64,000 bases of DNA from JBLNDJ01 sp050261515 (GCA_050261515.1 JBLNDJ010000060.1:124001-188000); one strand, 5' to 3'. Counted from the stretch's first letter, positions 43,526-53,049 are shown. Notes: generated from the sequence alone by a model not told the origin. Translations and numbers: made by a program.

Positions 43526-45589
43526 TTAGGGCAGCACTTGCAGCCCCGGACCTTTATATATGCGGCGCACCTCGTCCAGCCGCACGGGGTTGCCGAGCGG
43601 GTTCACCACCCCGATCAGCGACACCGGCCGCGGCGCAATCGCCGCCACGATATCCGGCAGGTCGAAATCCCGCAACGCGCCCGGCACCACCTGCTCGAAT
43701 ACGTGCCGGTGAATCCGCCGGTTCACCACCGACTCGTAGGACACCAGCATCCCCTCGAGCTCCACGCTCCGGATCCGCGCATCGAATGCCGCCGCGTAGA
43801 GCATCGGCACGGCCCCCGCGCCCTTCCCGTATCCGGCCAGCCGCGCCGCGTCCACATCCGCGCGCGCCGCCAGCAGGTCGAGCCCTCGCACGATGTCTCC
43901 GGCGCGCAGGCCCGCGAGCGTCTTGCCGAGCAGGATGGCCGTCATGCCGTTCTCGTAGTCGCCGAAGTAGCGGATGAAATCGTTGCGGCTCTCCTCGAGC
44001 AGCGAACGCGTCTCGCCGAGGCCGCGCGCGTCGATGGAGAGCACGATCGTCCCGGCCCGCGCGAAGCGCTCCTGCGCCGCGGCGGAAGCGGCCTTGCCCG
44101 CGCCGTCTACCATCACCAGCGCGGGCTTGCGCGCCGGGCCGCCCTCCGGCACATAAAGCAGCGCGGGCACCGCGATCCCCGGCTCGCTTTCATAGATGAG
44201 CTTCTCGATACGGTAGCCGGGGCGCGCGATCGTCCCGTATGTCTTGACCGATACGGGACCCGTCGCGGGTGCGAATCCCGTGAGCGCGCGGGCGCGCTCG
44301 ACCGCACGGTCCGCCCGCCGCCCCGCCCGCAGCGCCTCGGCGCGCCTGCGATTGAGCGTGAAAACGTCTTCGCCGCCGAGCGACGTCGAAACCTGCCCCG
44401 TGGGCGTGCAGTACAGATCCGCCTCCGCCTCGGGCCGCACCTCTACTTCCGGTTCGCGATCCGGCGCCTGCTTCAGCCACCGGCCGAGCCACCCGTAGGC
44501 CGCCGCACGCCGCGGCGCGGAATAGCCGTGCCCGTCGTCGGCCTCGACCATCGCCGCCTGATCGCCGCGCCCCAGCCGCGAATACACCGCCTTCAACTCG
44601 GCGAACGTATCCCGCGCGCCCACGATCGGGAAGAAATCGCGCACGGCCGAAAGCATCAGGAACGGCTTCGCGCCGAACGCGTAGACGAAGTCGGGATAGT
44701 CGAGCCCGTCGCGCAGCCAATTGGGGAACACCTGCTCGGCGTCCTGCGGCCCCAGTGTCGCGAGCATGCGGCTCCACGACGTCATGTAGCACGAAGGCGC
44801 GGCCACCTGAATCCGGTCGTCGAGCGCGGAAATGTACGCCGTGTGCGTGCCGCCGCCCGAGTTGCCCGTGCACGCGACGCGCTTCGCATCCACCTCCGGA
44901 CGCGACAGCAGGTAATCGAGCGCGCGCAAGCCGTCCCACACCGTGTAGCGCGCGATGTGGTCGCCCGTGAGCAGGCACTGAATGCCGAGTTCGGTGTGCT
45001 CCATCGTCGAGGCGTGGAACTTCGAATCCTCGAAATCGGGATCGTAGAACTGCATGCGCTCGCCCTGGCCGGCCGGGTCCCACGTCAACGCCATGTACCC
45101 GCGCCGCGCCAGCGTCACCAGGATCTGCTGCCACGTCCCGTGCGCCTTCGCGCCCTCCTCATGCCCCAGCGGGAACAGCACCGCGGGATACGGCGGCGTC
45201 CCGCGCGTGGGCACGTACAGATTGGCCGTGACGTAGAACTTCGGCTGGCTCTCGAAGACGATCTTCTCGATGCGGTACCCGTCGCGCTCGAGCGTCCCCA
45301 CCACGCGCGCGTTCAGCGGCGTGCGCGCCGGAAACCCGCCGAGCGCCCGCATCATGCTCTCGCGCACATACCGCTGCCGCGCGGCGAGCGATTCGGCGTT
45401 CGCGATCGCCGCGACGGCCGCCTTGCGCGCCTGAAGCCGCTCGGCCGCCTTCGCGTTCAGCCACTCGGGTAGCATGCGGCGCACGTCCTGGAAGTCGCTC
45501 ATGCCCTCCAGGAAATTCAGCTCCGCGGCGGTCTGGGCGCCGGCGGCGCCCGCGCAAAACGCAGCCAACAGCAGAAAGCCAGCCTTCAT
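43526..45589 (-). CDS. Secreted twin-domain alpha/beta-hydrolase, second copy (acetylxylan-esterase-like)
   Basis: The 687-residue protein has a signal peptide (MKAGFLLLAAFCAGAAGAQ) and two hydrolase halves that begin with nearly identical blocks: RDGYRIEKIVFESQPKFYV at about residue 105 and RPGYRIEKLIYESEPGIAV at about residue 445. The first half has the nucleophile elbow GNSGGG (Ser at about 244) and D-H residues such as EADDGHGYS. The second half has GYGKGAG in the elbow position, so its serine is gone and it is probably structural. The substrate is not shown; a carbohydrate ester is the best guess. The ATG at 45589 gives the cleanest signal peptide. It heads a likely operon with the histidine kinase and regulator. 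Confidence 0.87.
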   Translation of the reverse strand: MKAGFLLLAAFCAGAAGAQTAAELNFLEGMSDFQDVRRMLPEWLNAKAAERLQARKAAVAAIANAESLAARQRYVRESMMRALGGFPARTPLNARVVGTLERDGYRIEKIVFESQPKFYVTANLYVPTRGTPPYPAVLFPLGHEEGAKAHGTWQQILVTLARRGYMALTWDPAGQGERMQFYDPDFEDSKFHASTMEHTELGIQCLLTGDHIARYTVWDGLRALDYLLSRPEVDAKRVACTGNSGGGTHTAYISALDDRIQVAAPSCYMTSWSRMLATLGPQDAEQVFPNWLRDGLDYPDFVYAFGAKPFLMLSAVRDFFPIVGARDTFAELKAVYSRLGRGDQAAMVEADDGHGYSAPRRAAAYGWLGRWLKQAPDREPEVEVRPEAEADLYCTPTGQVSTSLGGEDVFTLNRRRAEALRAGRRADRAVERARALTGFAPATGPVSVKTYGTIARPGYRIEKLIYESEPGIAVPALLYVPEGGPARKPALVMVDGAGKAASAAAQERFARAGTIVLSIDARGLGETRSLLEESRNDFIRYFGDYENGMTAILLGKTLAGLRAGDIVRGLDLLAARADVDAARLAGYGKGAGAVPMLYAAAFDARIRSVELEGMLVSYESVVNRRIHRHVFEQVVPGALRDFDLPDIVAAIAPRPVSLIGVVNPLGNPVRLDEVRRIYKGPGLQVLP

Positions 45590-45626
45590 CGTTCCCTTAT
45601 ACCGCACCTGTTATCATTAGATTCCC

Positions 45627-46490
45627 ATGCGCTTCCTACTCACGATTCTGCTCGCCGCGGCCTGCTTCGCGCAGGACCGCGCGCCGCGCCTGATCGACGC
45701 CCACATCCATCACAACGGCTCGAACGAATTCCTCGAAAAGCTTGCCGCGCGCCTCGCCGCCGAAGACGGCATGGCGCTGCTCATCACCGCGCCCAAGGAC
45801 CTCGCAGCCGTCACCGACTTCATGAAGTCCCACCCCGGCCGCCTCGTGGGCCTCGGTGAAGTGAAGCTCGACGACCCCGGCGTGCTCGCCAAAATCGACC
45901 GCTTCCACGCCGCCGGATTCCGCGGCCTCGGCGAGATCACCGGCCCGCAATACGCCTTCGACGATCGCCGCTACTGGCCCATCTACGAGCGCGCTGAAAA
46001 GTACGGCATGATCCTGCTGTTCCACACCGGAATCGTGAACCGCACGAAGCCCGAAGTGGCCAGCGACGTCTCTTCCGACCGCATGCGCATCGGCACGCTC
46101 GACCTGATCGCGCGCCGCTTCCCGAAGTGCACCCTCATCGGCGGGCACCTCGGCAACCCCGACTATGCCTGGGCGGCCGAGATCGGGCGCTGGAATCCAA
46201 ACCTGTACTTCGACGTCAGCGGCTCCACGCTTATCAAGAAGCAGGAAGACTACACGTTCTTCAAGTCGATCTTCTGGTGGAGCAGCGTCGCGAGCCCGCA
46301 CACGCCGAAGGCCGCCACGCACGCCTTCGAGAAGCTGGTCTTCGGCTCGGACGTCTTCGAGGGCGACCTCGCCGAGTTCGATCGCGAGCTCGACCGCTAT
46401 CACAAGATGCTCGACGCCTGCGCCGTCCCCGCCGAAGCGCAGAAGAACATTTTCGGCGGCACCATGTGGCGCATTCTGAGCCGGCGCTAA
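45627..46490 (+). CDS. Secreted amidohydrolase-family TIM-barrel protein
   Basis: The 287-residue protein has a signal peptide (MRFLLTILLAAACFAQ) and the amidohydrolase-2 pattern: DAHIHHNG (two metal-binding His at 26 and 28), FHTGI, GGHLGNPDYAW, and FGSDVFEGD with the late Asp. The family hydrolyses or decarboxylates small molecules using one or two divalent metals. A decarboxylase-like role is possible, but the substrate cannot be told. It is divergent from the twin-domain hydrolase with 37 bases between the starts, and a hydrolase and an FkbM methyltransferase follow closely. Confidence 0.87.
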   Translation: MRFLLTILLAAACFAQDRAPRLIDAHIHHNGSNEFLEKLAARLAAEDGMALLITAPKDLAAVTDFMKSHPGRLVGLGEVKLDDPGVLAKIDRFHAAGFRGLGEITGPQYAFDDRRYWPIYERAEKYGMILLFHTGIVNRTKPEVASDVSSDRMRIGTLDLIARRFPKCTLIGGHLGNPDYAWAAEIGRWNPNLYFDVSGSTLIKKQEDYTFFKSIFWWSSVASPHTPKAATHAFEKLVFGSDVFEGDLAEFDRELDRYHKMLDACAVPAEAQKNIFGGTMWRILSRR

Positions 46491-46494
46491 CTCC

Positions 46495-47691
46495 ATGCTC
46501 CTCGCCGCCGCCCTGCTGCTGGCCGCAGTGCCGCAATTCCCGATCCCCGAGCCGTCGCCCGAGGATCTGCGCCGCTCCAACTACCACCGCGTGACGTCGA
46601 AGGCGAGCCCCGCGCCCGAGCCGGGAGCCGAGAACACGCCGCTGATCTCGCCGCTCGTGAAGCCGGACGGCACGCGCGTCCGCGACGCGCGGGAGTGGTT
46701 CGACACCCGGCGCCCCGAACTCCTGAAGCAGTGGATTCAGATCCTCGGCAAGGTTGCGCCCGCGCCCGAAGACGCGCGCTGGTTCGGAGACGTCCGCCAG
46801 GCCGTCGAAGCAGGACGCCGCGAGATGGACGGCTACACGCGCATCGATCTCGACATCCCGCTCGAGCGCGATTTCTACCAGCGGCACTTGCTCCTCATCC
46901 CCAAAGGACAGGGCCCCGGCCCATTCCCCGCCGTCATCGCCTGGGCCTCCAGCACGCCCGACTACCGCGAGCCCGAGGCCTGGTGGGGCGCGTGGCTGGC
47001 GCGCCGCGGCTACGTCGTTCTCACGAGCTGGTCGTTCATCCGCAATTACCGCGAGGGCACGCGCTTGAAGCAGGCGACCGAGCTGGTTTACGCGCGCTAC
47101 GGACACTGGCTCGGGCTAGGCAAAATGGTGCACGACGTCGCGCGCGAGATCGAGTACCTGCGCAGCCTGCCGCAAGTGGACGCCTCTCGCATCGGCTTCA
47201 TCGGCTTCTCGCTCGGCGCGAAGGCGGCTGTCTACGCTGCGGCGTTCAATCCCGACGTGAAGGTGACGGTCGCGGTCGATCCGCACATCGCCCTCAACGG
47301 CGGCACGAACTGGTACGCGCCGTGGTATCTCGACTGGACCCGCGCCTTCGGCGGCAAGACCATCCAGAGCCTGCTCGACGCCGACCCGCGCCGCCCCGGC
47401 TTCGAGCACGATCACCACGAGCTGCTGGCCCTCACGGCGCCGCGCGCGTTCCTGTTGATCGGCGGCAGCCGGTCCGAGGACGCCGGCGGCGATTCCGACG
47501 ACCTCGAGAGCTGGGCCTACGTCAACAAGGCGAAGGAAGTCTACACGCTGCTCGGCGTGCCTGAGCGGCTGCAATACTGCTCCACGAGCCAGGGCCACGC
47601 AGCCACCGGAGAGCAGATTGATCCGGCTTGGCAGTCGTTCTTCGAGTATTTTCTGAAGCAGCATCCCATCGAGTTACCATTACAGAAATGA
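46495..47691 (+). CDS. Secreted alpha/beta-hydrolase (esterase-like)
   Basis: The 398-residue protein begins with a short hydrophobic leader (MLLAAALLLAAVPQFP) and an alpha/beta-hydrolase fold. The nucleophile elbow is GFSLGA (about residue 238) inside DASRIGFIGFSLGAKAAVYAA. The late acidic segment is around GSRSEDAGGDSDD, and the catalytic His is likely in TSQGHAATGEQ. This pattern fits dienelactone-hydrolase and acetylxylan-esterase relatives. It starts 5 bases after the amidohydrolase stop and overlaps the next gene by ATGA, so the three are one operon. Confidence 0.85.
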   Translation: MLLAAALLLAAVPQFPIPEPSPEDLRRSNYHRVTSKASPAPEPGAENTPLISPLVKPDGTRVRDAREWFDTRRPELLKQWIQILGKVAPAPEDARWFGDVRQAVEAGRREMDGYTRIDLDIPLERDFYQRHLLLIPKGQGPGPFPAVIAWASSTPDYREPEAWWGAWLARRGYVVLTSWSFIRNYREGTRLKQATELVYARYGHWLGLGKMVHDVAREIEYLRSLPQVDASRIGFIGFSLGAKAAVYAAAFNPDVKVTVAVDPHIALNGGTNWYAPWYLDWTRAFGGKTIQSLLDADPRRPGFEHDHHELLALTAPRAFLLIGGSRSEDAGGDSDDLESWAYVNKAKEVYTLLGVPERLQYCSTSQGHAATGEQIDPAWQSFFEYFLKQHPIELPLQK

Positions 47692-48632
47692 GTAAGAAGT
47701 TGCTCGCGAGCGGCGGAATTCTTGTCGCCGCGCTCGCGGCCGCCGCCATTCTCGCCCAGCGCGATCCCGACACTACCGAGAAGGTCAAGGCGTTTCCCCA
47801 CTTGTTCTGGACCCGCGATCATCACTGTGCGGCCGCCGATGCCTGGCGCGCGCAGGACGCCTTTGCCGCTCTCTGGGACCACATTGACGAGATCTCCGAA
47901 GGCATGACGATCGCCAAGACCGACCCGGCCGGATACGAACTGGTCTCCGTCCCCCCGCGCCAGTTCTGGATTCCGCGCGGCAACCGCCTCAACCTCGCCG
48001 AGGTGCTCGGGGAACAGCAGGAGGACGTGTACTCGTTCCGCGGCCGAGGCGTGCGCCCCGGAGATGTCGTGCTCGACTGCGGCGCCAATGTCGGAGCTTA
48101 CACCCGGCACGCGCTCGACCAGGGCGCGCGAAAAGTCGTCGCCATCGAAATCGCGCCCGAGAACCTCGAATGCCTGCGCCGAAACTTCGCCCCCGAGATC
48201 CAGTCAGGCCGCGTCATCGTCTATCCCAAGGGAGTCTGGGACCACGACGACTTCCTGGTGCTCCGCACCGTAGGCACGCAAACCGGAAGCAACAGCGTCG
48301 CCATGCTCGTCCCCGGAAGCCAGGAAGGCCCGCGCGTCCCGCTGACGACCATCGACAAGCTGGTCGAAGAGCTCCACCTGGACCGAGTCGATTACATCAA
48401 GATGGACATCGAAGGTTCCGAGAAAAAGGCGCTCGCCGGAGCCAAAAACACCGTAGCCCGCTTCAAGCCGCGAATGGCCGTTTCCCTCGAGCACCTGGAA
48501 GACGACACCAGCGCAATCCCCGCCCTCATCGATCGCCTCTGGCCCGGAACGAAAACCGAGTGCGGCCCCTGCGTCTGGGTGAAGACCGCCCACGTAAACG
48601 CCGTTCGCCCCGACGTCCTCTTCGTAAACTAA
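47688..48632 (+). CDS. FkbM-family methyltransferase with N-terminal membrane helix
   Basis: The 314-residue protein has a FkbM methyltransferase domain: VVLDCGANVGAYTRHAL (SAM motif I, about residues 126-142), KVVAIEIAPENLECLRRNF, and VDYIKMDIEGSEKKALAGA. FkbM enzymes methylate oxygen atoms of sugars or polyketides. Unusually, a basic N-terminus (MSKK) is followed by a hydrophobic helix (LLASGGILVAALAAAAILA). That would normally place the enzyme on the outer face of the membrane, where no SAM is available, unless it is inverted. The ATGA overlap with the hydrolase gene shows translational coupling. Confidence 0.87.
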   Translation: MSKKLLASGGILVAALAAAAILAQRDPDTTEKVKAFPHLFWTRDHHCAAADAWRAQDAFAALWDHIDEISEGMTIAKTDPAGYELVSVPPRQFWIPRGNRLNLAEVLGEQQEDVYSFRGRGVRPGDVVLDCGANVGAYTRHALDQGARKVVAIEIAPENLECLRRNFAPEIQSGRVIVYPKGVWDHDDFLVLRTVGTQTGSNSVAMLVPGSQEGPRVPLTTIDKLVEELHLDRVDYIKMDIEGSEKKALAGAKNTVARFKPRMAVSLEHLEDDTSAIPALIDRLWPGTKTECGPCVWVKTAHVNAVRPDVLFVN

Positions 48633-48640
48633 CCAGCTCT

Positions 48641-48717
48641 GTCTTCTGACTTCTGTCTTCTGTCTTCTGACTTCTGTCTTCTGGCTTCCGGCTTCCGGCT
48701 TCTAGCTTCTAGCTTCC
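48641..48717. repeat. Heptamer tandem repeat, eleven units
   Basis: Eleven 7-base units follow each other without gaps: GTCTTCT and GACTTCT types first, then GGCTTCC, GGCTTCT and AGCTTCT/AGCTTCC types. The complementary strand reads GGAAGCT-like, matching the units at 361-388. It fills the space between the stop of the FkbM gene and that of the carboxyltransferase gene. Confidence 0.9.
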
Positions 48718-48722
48718 AGCCC

Positions 48723-50174
48723 CTACACCGGCATATTCCCGTGCTTCCTGTGCGGCCGCGTGTCCACCTTCGTCTCCAGCATCCGCAGCGCCCGAATCAC
48801 CCGGGGCCGAGTCTCGCGAGGCGTAATCACCGCATCGACAAACCCGCGCTCCGCCGCCACACGCGGATTCGCAAACTTCTCCCGATACTCCGCGATCTTC
48901 CCCCGCCGCATCGCCTCCGCATCCGCCGCGCCCGCGATCTCCCGCCGGTAAACGAAGTTCACCGCGCCCTCCGGCCCCATCACCGCGATCTCGGCCGTCG
49001 GCCAGGCGTAGTTGATATCCGTCCGTATGTGCTTCGACCCCATCACGCAATACGCCCCGCCATACGCCTTGCGCGTGATCACCGTGATCTTCGGCACCGT
49101 CGCCTCCGCATACGCGTAAAGCAGCTTCGCGCCGTGCCGGATGATCCCGCCGAACTCCTGCTCCGTTCCCGGCAAGAACCCCGGCACATCCTCAAACGTC
49201 AGCACCGGCACGTTGAAGCAATCGCAGAAGCGCACGAACCGCGCGCCCTTATCCGACGAGTCGATGTCGAGGCACCCCGCCAGGTACGCAGGCTGGTTCG
49301 CGACGATCCCCACCGGCCGCCCGTCCATCCGGGCGAACCCGCACACAAGGTTCTTCGCGAAATGCTCGTGCACCTCGAAGAACTCGCCCTCATCCACCAC
49401 GCGCACGATCACATCCTTTATGTCGTACGGCTGGTTCGATTCCGCCGGGACGATCGCATCGAGCCCCGCATCTTCTCGATCCGGCGGATCCGTAGACGCG
49501 CGCCGCGGCGGGTCCTCGCGATTGTTCTGCGGCAGGTAGCCCAGCAGCTCGCGGATCATCCGCAGGCACGCGGCATCGTCCGGCGCGATGAAATGCCCCA
49601 CGCCGCTCACGCTGTTGTGCGTGACCGCGCCTCCCAGCCGGTCCTTCGTGACGTCCTCGTGCGTCACGGTCTTGATGACGTCGGGTCCGGTGACGAACAT
49701 GTAGCTGGTGCCGTCCACCATGAATACGAAATCGGTGATCGCGGGCGAATACACCGCTCCGCCCGCGCACGGCCCCATGATCGCCGAGATCTGCGGCACC
49801 ACGCCGCTCGCCAGCGTATTGCGCAAAAAAATGTCGGCGTAGCCCGCCAGCGACAGCACGCCCTCCTGAATCCGCGCGCCGCCGGAATCGTTCAGCCCCA
49901 CGATCGGCGCGCCGCTCCGCATCGCAAGGTCCATGACCTTGCAAACTTTCTGCGCGTTCGCCTCGGAGAGCGACCCGCCGAACACCGCGAAGTCGTGCGC
50001 GAACACGTATGTGAGCCGCCCGTTGACGAGCCCCCAGCCCGTGAGGAATCCGTCGCCATCGACGGCTTCCATCCCGAAGTCGCGGCACCGGTGCCGCACC
50101 AGCTTATCGAGTTCCTCGAACGTCCCCTCGTCGAGCAGCAGCTCGATGCGCTCCCGCGCGGAAAGCCTCCCCAT
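48723..50174 (-). CDS. Acyl-CoA carboxylase carboxyltransferase subunit (PccB-like)
   Basis: The 483-residue protein transfers the carboxyl group from biotin to an acyl-CoA, such as propionyl-CoA. Diagnostic blocks are [52 protein letters not shown], and in the second half [33 protein letters not shown]. The C-terminal RKHGNMPV is typical of PccB. Relatives have about 25-30 more residues before LTARERI, so the N-terminus here is short. A GGAGG ribosome site before ATG 50174 and a TATACT box at 50195-50200 support this start. A methylmalonyl-CoA decarboxylase subunit is the alternative. Confidence 0.92.
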   Translation of the reverse strand: MGRLSARERIELLLDEGTFEELDKLVRHRCRDFGMEAVDGDGFLTGWGLVNGRLTYVFAHDFAVFGGSLSEANAQKVCKVMDLAMRSGAPIVGLNDSGGARIQEGVLSLAGYADIFLRNTLASGVVPQISAIMGPCAGGAVYSPAITDFVFMVDGTSYMFVTGPDVIKTVTHEDVTKDRLGGAVTHNSVSGVGHFIAPDDAACLRMIRELLGYLPQNNREDPPRRASTDPPDREDAGLDAIVPAESNQPYDIKDVIVRVVDEGEFFEVHEHFAKNLVCGFARMDGRPVGIVANQPAYLAGCLDIDSSDKGARFVRFCDCFNVPVLTFEDVPGFLPGTEQEFGGIIRHGAKLLYAYAEATVPKITVITRKAYGGAYCVMGSKHIRTDINYAWPTAEIAVMGPEGAVNFVYRREIAGAADAEAMRRGKIAEYREKFANPRVAAERGFVDAVITPRETRPRVIRALRMLETKVDTRPHRKHGNMPV

Positions 50175-50220
50175 AAGCCTCCAAAACCCGGGACAGTATA
50201 CTCATTTCCGGTTTTCCCGC

Positions 50221-50238
50221 GCGCGCCGAGCGGCGCGC
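50221..50238 (-). terminator. GC stem-loop after the VWFA gene
   Basis: GCGCGCC-GAGC-GGCGCGC is a perfect 7-bp stem with a 4-base loop, one base past the VWFA stop codon and ahead of the carboxyltransferase promoter. There is no T run, so strength is uncertain. Confidence 0.45.
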
Positions 50239-50239
50239 C

Positions 50240-51160
50240 TCACTTCACCACGTATCCCGAACGCGCCCGAATCCACGCCCGTGGATATTTCTTCCGCGCC
50301 TCGGGCGACAGATCCACCCGAATCCGCCGGAACGAACCCGCAACGGCGCTCTCCGGCGCGGCGTACTGAATGCTGTACCGCGTCCGTATGCTCTCCATCA
50401 TGTCGCGGAAGGACGCATCGGCGCGGTTCGCCCGCACCGCCTCGCCGCCCGTCTCATCGGCGATCCGGAAGACGTCGGATTTCGTGAAGTCCGGATTCAC
50501 GTACTGGCCCGGCTTCGGCGGCTTGTCGCGCTCGCCGCGCCCCACCACGATCGCGTTCAGCACGGTATCGGCCGCCAGCAGCGCGTCCACGGCCTTCTCG
50601 TTGGGCATCTGGTATTCCATGCTTTCGTTATCGGTGAGGATCAGGACCGCGCGCCGCCCCTTCGCCTCGACCGACGCGCCCTGAATGTACCGCGCTGCCG
50701 CGACGATCGCCGCGACAATGCGGGTGCCGCTTCCGAGTCCCCCCTCGTGCACCGCGTCGCGCAAGCCTGCGGCGGCTTTCTGGTGGTCCGGCGTGAACTC
50801 CTCCTCGACCTTCGACGTCCGGCTGAACCCCATGATCGCCACGCGGTCGCCTTCGTGAAGCTGGTCGAGAGCCGTGCGCGCGTTCGCCGCCATCTGTTCC
50901 AGATAGCGCCGCATCGAGCCGCTCACGTCGAGCAGCAGCAGCACGTCGAGCGGCTCCGTATCGTGGCCGAAGTAGAGGATTTTTTGCGGTTCGCCCTCGT
51001 CGTACACCACGAAGTCGCGCTGCTGAAGGTCGCGCAGGACGCGCTCCTTCTCGCCCACCTGCACATCCACCCGAACCCACGCCGTGCCTGTCTTGAACAC
51101 AGGCGTTTCCTGAGCGAGCGCCGGCCACCCCAGTAGTAGGATGAAGAGCAGCAGCCGCAT
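50240..51160 (-). CDS. Secreted VWA protein, acidobacterial VWFA-related type
   Basis: The 306-residue protein has a signal peptide ([17 protein letters not shown]). A short beta region ([31 protein letters not shown]) is followed by a VWA domain with an intact metal site ([17 protein letters not shown], about residues 77-93) and later VLILTDNES. This layout matches the acidobacterial VWFA-related family and is the best taxonomic marker in the window. It probably mediates protein-protein contacts outside the cytoplasm. The ATG at 51160 is used (51169 is an alternative). The start codon overlaps that of the divergent selB, and a GATAAT box lies 7 bases upstream. Confidence 0.9.
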   Translation of the reverse strand: MRLLLFILLLGWPALAQETPVFKTGTAWVRVDVQVGEKERVLRDLQQRDFVVYDEGEPQKILYFGHDTEPLDVLLLLDVSGSMRRYLEQMAANARTALDQLHEGDRVAIMGFSRTSKVEEEFTPDHQKAAAGLRDAVHEGGLGSGTRIVAAIVAAARYIQGASVEAKGRRAVLILTDNESMEYQMPNEKAVDALLAADTVLNAIVVGRGERDKPPKPGQYVNPDFTKSDVFRIADETGGEAVRANRADASFRDMMESIRTRYSIQYAAPESAVAGSFRRIRVDLSPEARKKYPRAWIRARSGYVVK

Positions 51161-52967
51161 GAAGTCCATTATCGTCGGGACGGCGGGCCACATCGACCAC
51201 GGCAAAACCGCCCTCGTAAAAGCCCTCACCGGAATCGACACAGACCGTCTCGAAGAAGAAAAGCGCCGCGGCATCTCGATCGACCTCGGTTTCGCGCACC
51301 TCGATCTCTCGCCCGCCATCCGCGCCGGCTTCGTCGACGTCCCCGGCCATGAGCGCTTCGTGAAGAACATGCTGGCCGGCGCCGGCGGCATCGACCTCGT
51401 CCTGCTCGTCATCGCCGCCGACGAATCGATCAAACCGCAAACGCGCGAGCACTTCGACATCTGCCGCCTCCTCGGAATCCGCCACGGCATCGTCGTCCTG
51501 ACGAAGGCGGACCTCGTGGACCCGGACGTCCTCGGCCTCGCCCGTCTCGAAGCCGAAGAGTTCGTCGCCGGGTCGTTTCTCGAAGGCGCCCCCATCGTCG
51601 CCGCAAGCGCGGTCACGGGAGCGGGCCTCGAAGAACTGCGAGCGCGCCTCCTCGATCTCGCCGCTGCGATCCCGGCCAAGGATTCCTCGCGCTATTTCCG
51701 CCTTCCGATCGACAGGGCATTCTCCGTGCACGGCTTCGGCACGGTGGTTACCGGCACGCTCGTCTCGGGCTCTCTCGCCCCGGACCAGGAAGTCGAGCTT
51801 GCCCCCTCCGGCCGCCGCGTGCGCGTCCGCGGCGTGCAGTCCCACGGCAGCGCGACGGCGCAGGCGCTGGCGGGCCAGCGCACCGCGGTCAACCTCGCCG
51901 GTATCGACCACACCGAAATCCGCCGCGGCATGGTCCTTACCGAGCCCGGCCGCTTTCGCGCCGTCACGCGCATCGATTGCACCCTTGAGCTTCTCCCCGC
52001 CGCCAGGCCGCTCAAACCCCGCGCGCCCGTTCATTTCCACGCCGGAACCGCCGAGGTCGAAGCCGAGCTGCGCCGCCGCGAAGGCCCTTACGCCCGCATC
52101 GTCCTGCGCGAGCCCCTGCTGCTCCTCCCCGGCGACCGCTTCGTCATCCGAAGGTTCTCCCCCGTCGTCACCATAGGAGGCGGAGTCGTCGTGGACACGA
52201 CCGGCCGCCGCTTCGCTCCGGAACGCCTGCGCGTCCTCGAACAAGGCACGCCGGCCCAGCGCATCGCCCTACTGATCCGCGAGTCGCCCTACGGGCTCGG
52301 ACTCGCCGACCTGATCGCCTCAACCGGCCTCATGCAATCGGAGATCGAGCAGGCCGGGCAATTCGCGCTCGACTCGCACTTCATCGATCGCGACTGGCTC
52401 CAGGCGAAGCTCGCGAGCATCGAAAACACGCTCCGGGCGTTTCACCAGAACAAGCCGCTCGCCCCCGGAATGCCGAAAGAGGATCTGCGCGCGAAAGAGC
52501 TGCCGCGAGCCCCCGCCTTCCTGCTCGACGCGCTCCTCTCCCGCGCCCCCTCGATCGCGCAGGACGGCGACACCGTGCGCCTCGCAACCCATAAAGTCGT
52601 CCTCAAAGAAGAAGAGGAAAAAGCCTCCGAGACAATCGAAAAACTCTTCCTGGAAGCGGGCCTCGCCGTCCCACCCGTCAACGAAGCCCTCAAGAAATCC
52701 GGGCTCGAACCCGCACGAGCCCGTACGCTCCTGCAGATGCTCCTGCGGCAGAAGAAGCTGGTCCGTATCGGAGACGACCTGGTCTTCCACCGCGCCGCCC
52801 TCGAGACCCTCCGATCGAACCTCGCGCCGCACAAAGGAGAGCGCCTCACCGTTCCGCAGTTCAAAGACCTCGCCGGAGTCTCGAGAAAATACGCGATCCC
52901 GCTCCTCGAATATCTCGACCGCGAACGCCTCACCCGCCGCGAAGGCGACACCCGCCTTGTGCTGTAG
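51159..52967 (+). CDS. selB: Selenocysteine-specific translation elongation factor SelB
   Basis: The 602-residue GTPase delivers selenocysteyl-tRNA to UGA codons marked by a SECIS hairpin. It begins [20 protein letters not shown], with [22 protein letters not shown] as the SelB switch region, [20 protein letters not shown] and LTKADLVD as further GTPase motifs. The C-terminal part has winged-helix domains (from about residue 370) that bind SECIS RNA. Length and start fit the family; an ATG at 51141 would add six residues. selA, selD and tRNA-Sec are not in the window, nor is an obvious selenoprotein. Its start codon overlaps that of the VWFA gene on the other strand. Confidence 0.96.
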   Translation: MKSIIVGTAGHIDHGKTALVKALTGIDTDRLEEEKRRGISIDLGFAHLDLSPAIRAGFVDVPGHERFVKNMLAGAGGIDLVLLVIAADESIKPQTREHFDICRLLGIRHGIVVLTKADLVDPDVLGLARLEAEEFVAGSFLEGAPIVAASAVTGAGLEELRARLLDLAAAIPAKDSSRYFRLPIDRAFSVHGFGTVVTGTLVSGSLAPDQEVELAPSGRRVRVRGVQSHGSATAQALAGQRTAVNLAGIDHTEIRRGMVLTEPGRFRAVTRIDCTLELLPAARPLKPRAPVHFHAGTAEVEAELRRREGPYARIVLREPLLLLPGDRFVIRRFSPVVTIGGGVVVDTTGRRFAPERLRVLEQGTPAQRIALLIRESPYGLGLADLIASTGLMQSEIEQAGQFALDSHFIDRDWLQAKLASIENTLRAFHQNKPLAPGMPKEDLRAKELPRAPAFLLDALLSRAPSIAQDGDTVRLATHKVVLKEEEEKASETIEKLFLEAGLAVPPVNEALKKSGLEPARARTLLQMLLRQKKLVRIGDDLVFHRAALETLRSNLAPHKGERLTVPQFKDLAGVSRKYAIPLLEYLDRERLTRREGDTRLVL

Positions 52968-52975
52968 TTGGGGGG

Positions 52976-53000
52976 GCTTCAGCCCGCGCGGGGCTTGAGC
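52976..53000 (+). terminator. Imperfect stem-loop after selB
   Basis: GCTTCAGCCC and GGGCTTGAGC pair at 8 of 10 positions around a GCGCG loop, 8 bases after the selB stop. It may end selB transcription or be a REP-like element. Confidence 0.45.
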
Positions 53001-53012
53001 TTTGCCCTCGTC

Positions 53013-53040
53013 GTCAAGTTTTGTTGCGAAAAAACTTGAC
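53013..53040. promoter_or_regulatory. Perfect 10-bp inverted repeat overlapping a -35 box (likely AbiEi operator)
   Basis: GTCAAGTTTT (53013-53022) and AAAACTTGAC (53031-53040) are exact inverted copies with an 8-base loop. The right arm provides a perfect TTGACA (53036-53041). In AbiE systems the antitoxin represses its own operon by binding inverted repeats at the promoter, so this is a strong operator candidate. No convincing -10 box is visible. Confidence 0.6.
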
Positions 53041-53049
53041 ATACAGAGC

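Noticed and set aside
48641..48717. CRISPR or iteron array made of the heptamers
   Set aside because: Units are contiguous without spacers, and there is no replication gene nearby.
48741..50369. Rightward 542-codon frame
   Set aside because: Antisense shadow of the carboxyltransferase gene; the product is Arg/Pro/His-rich without any family signal.
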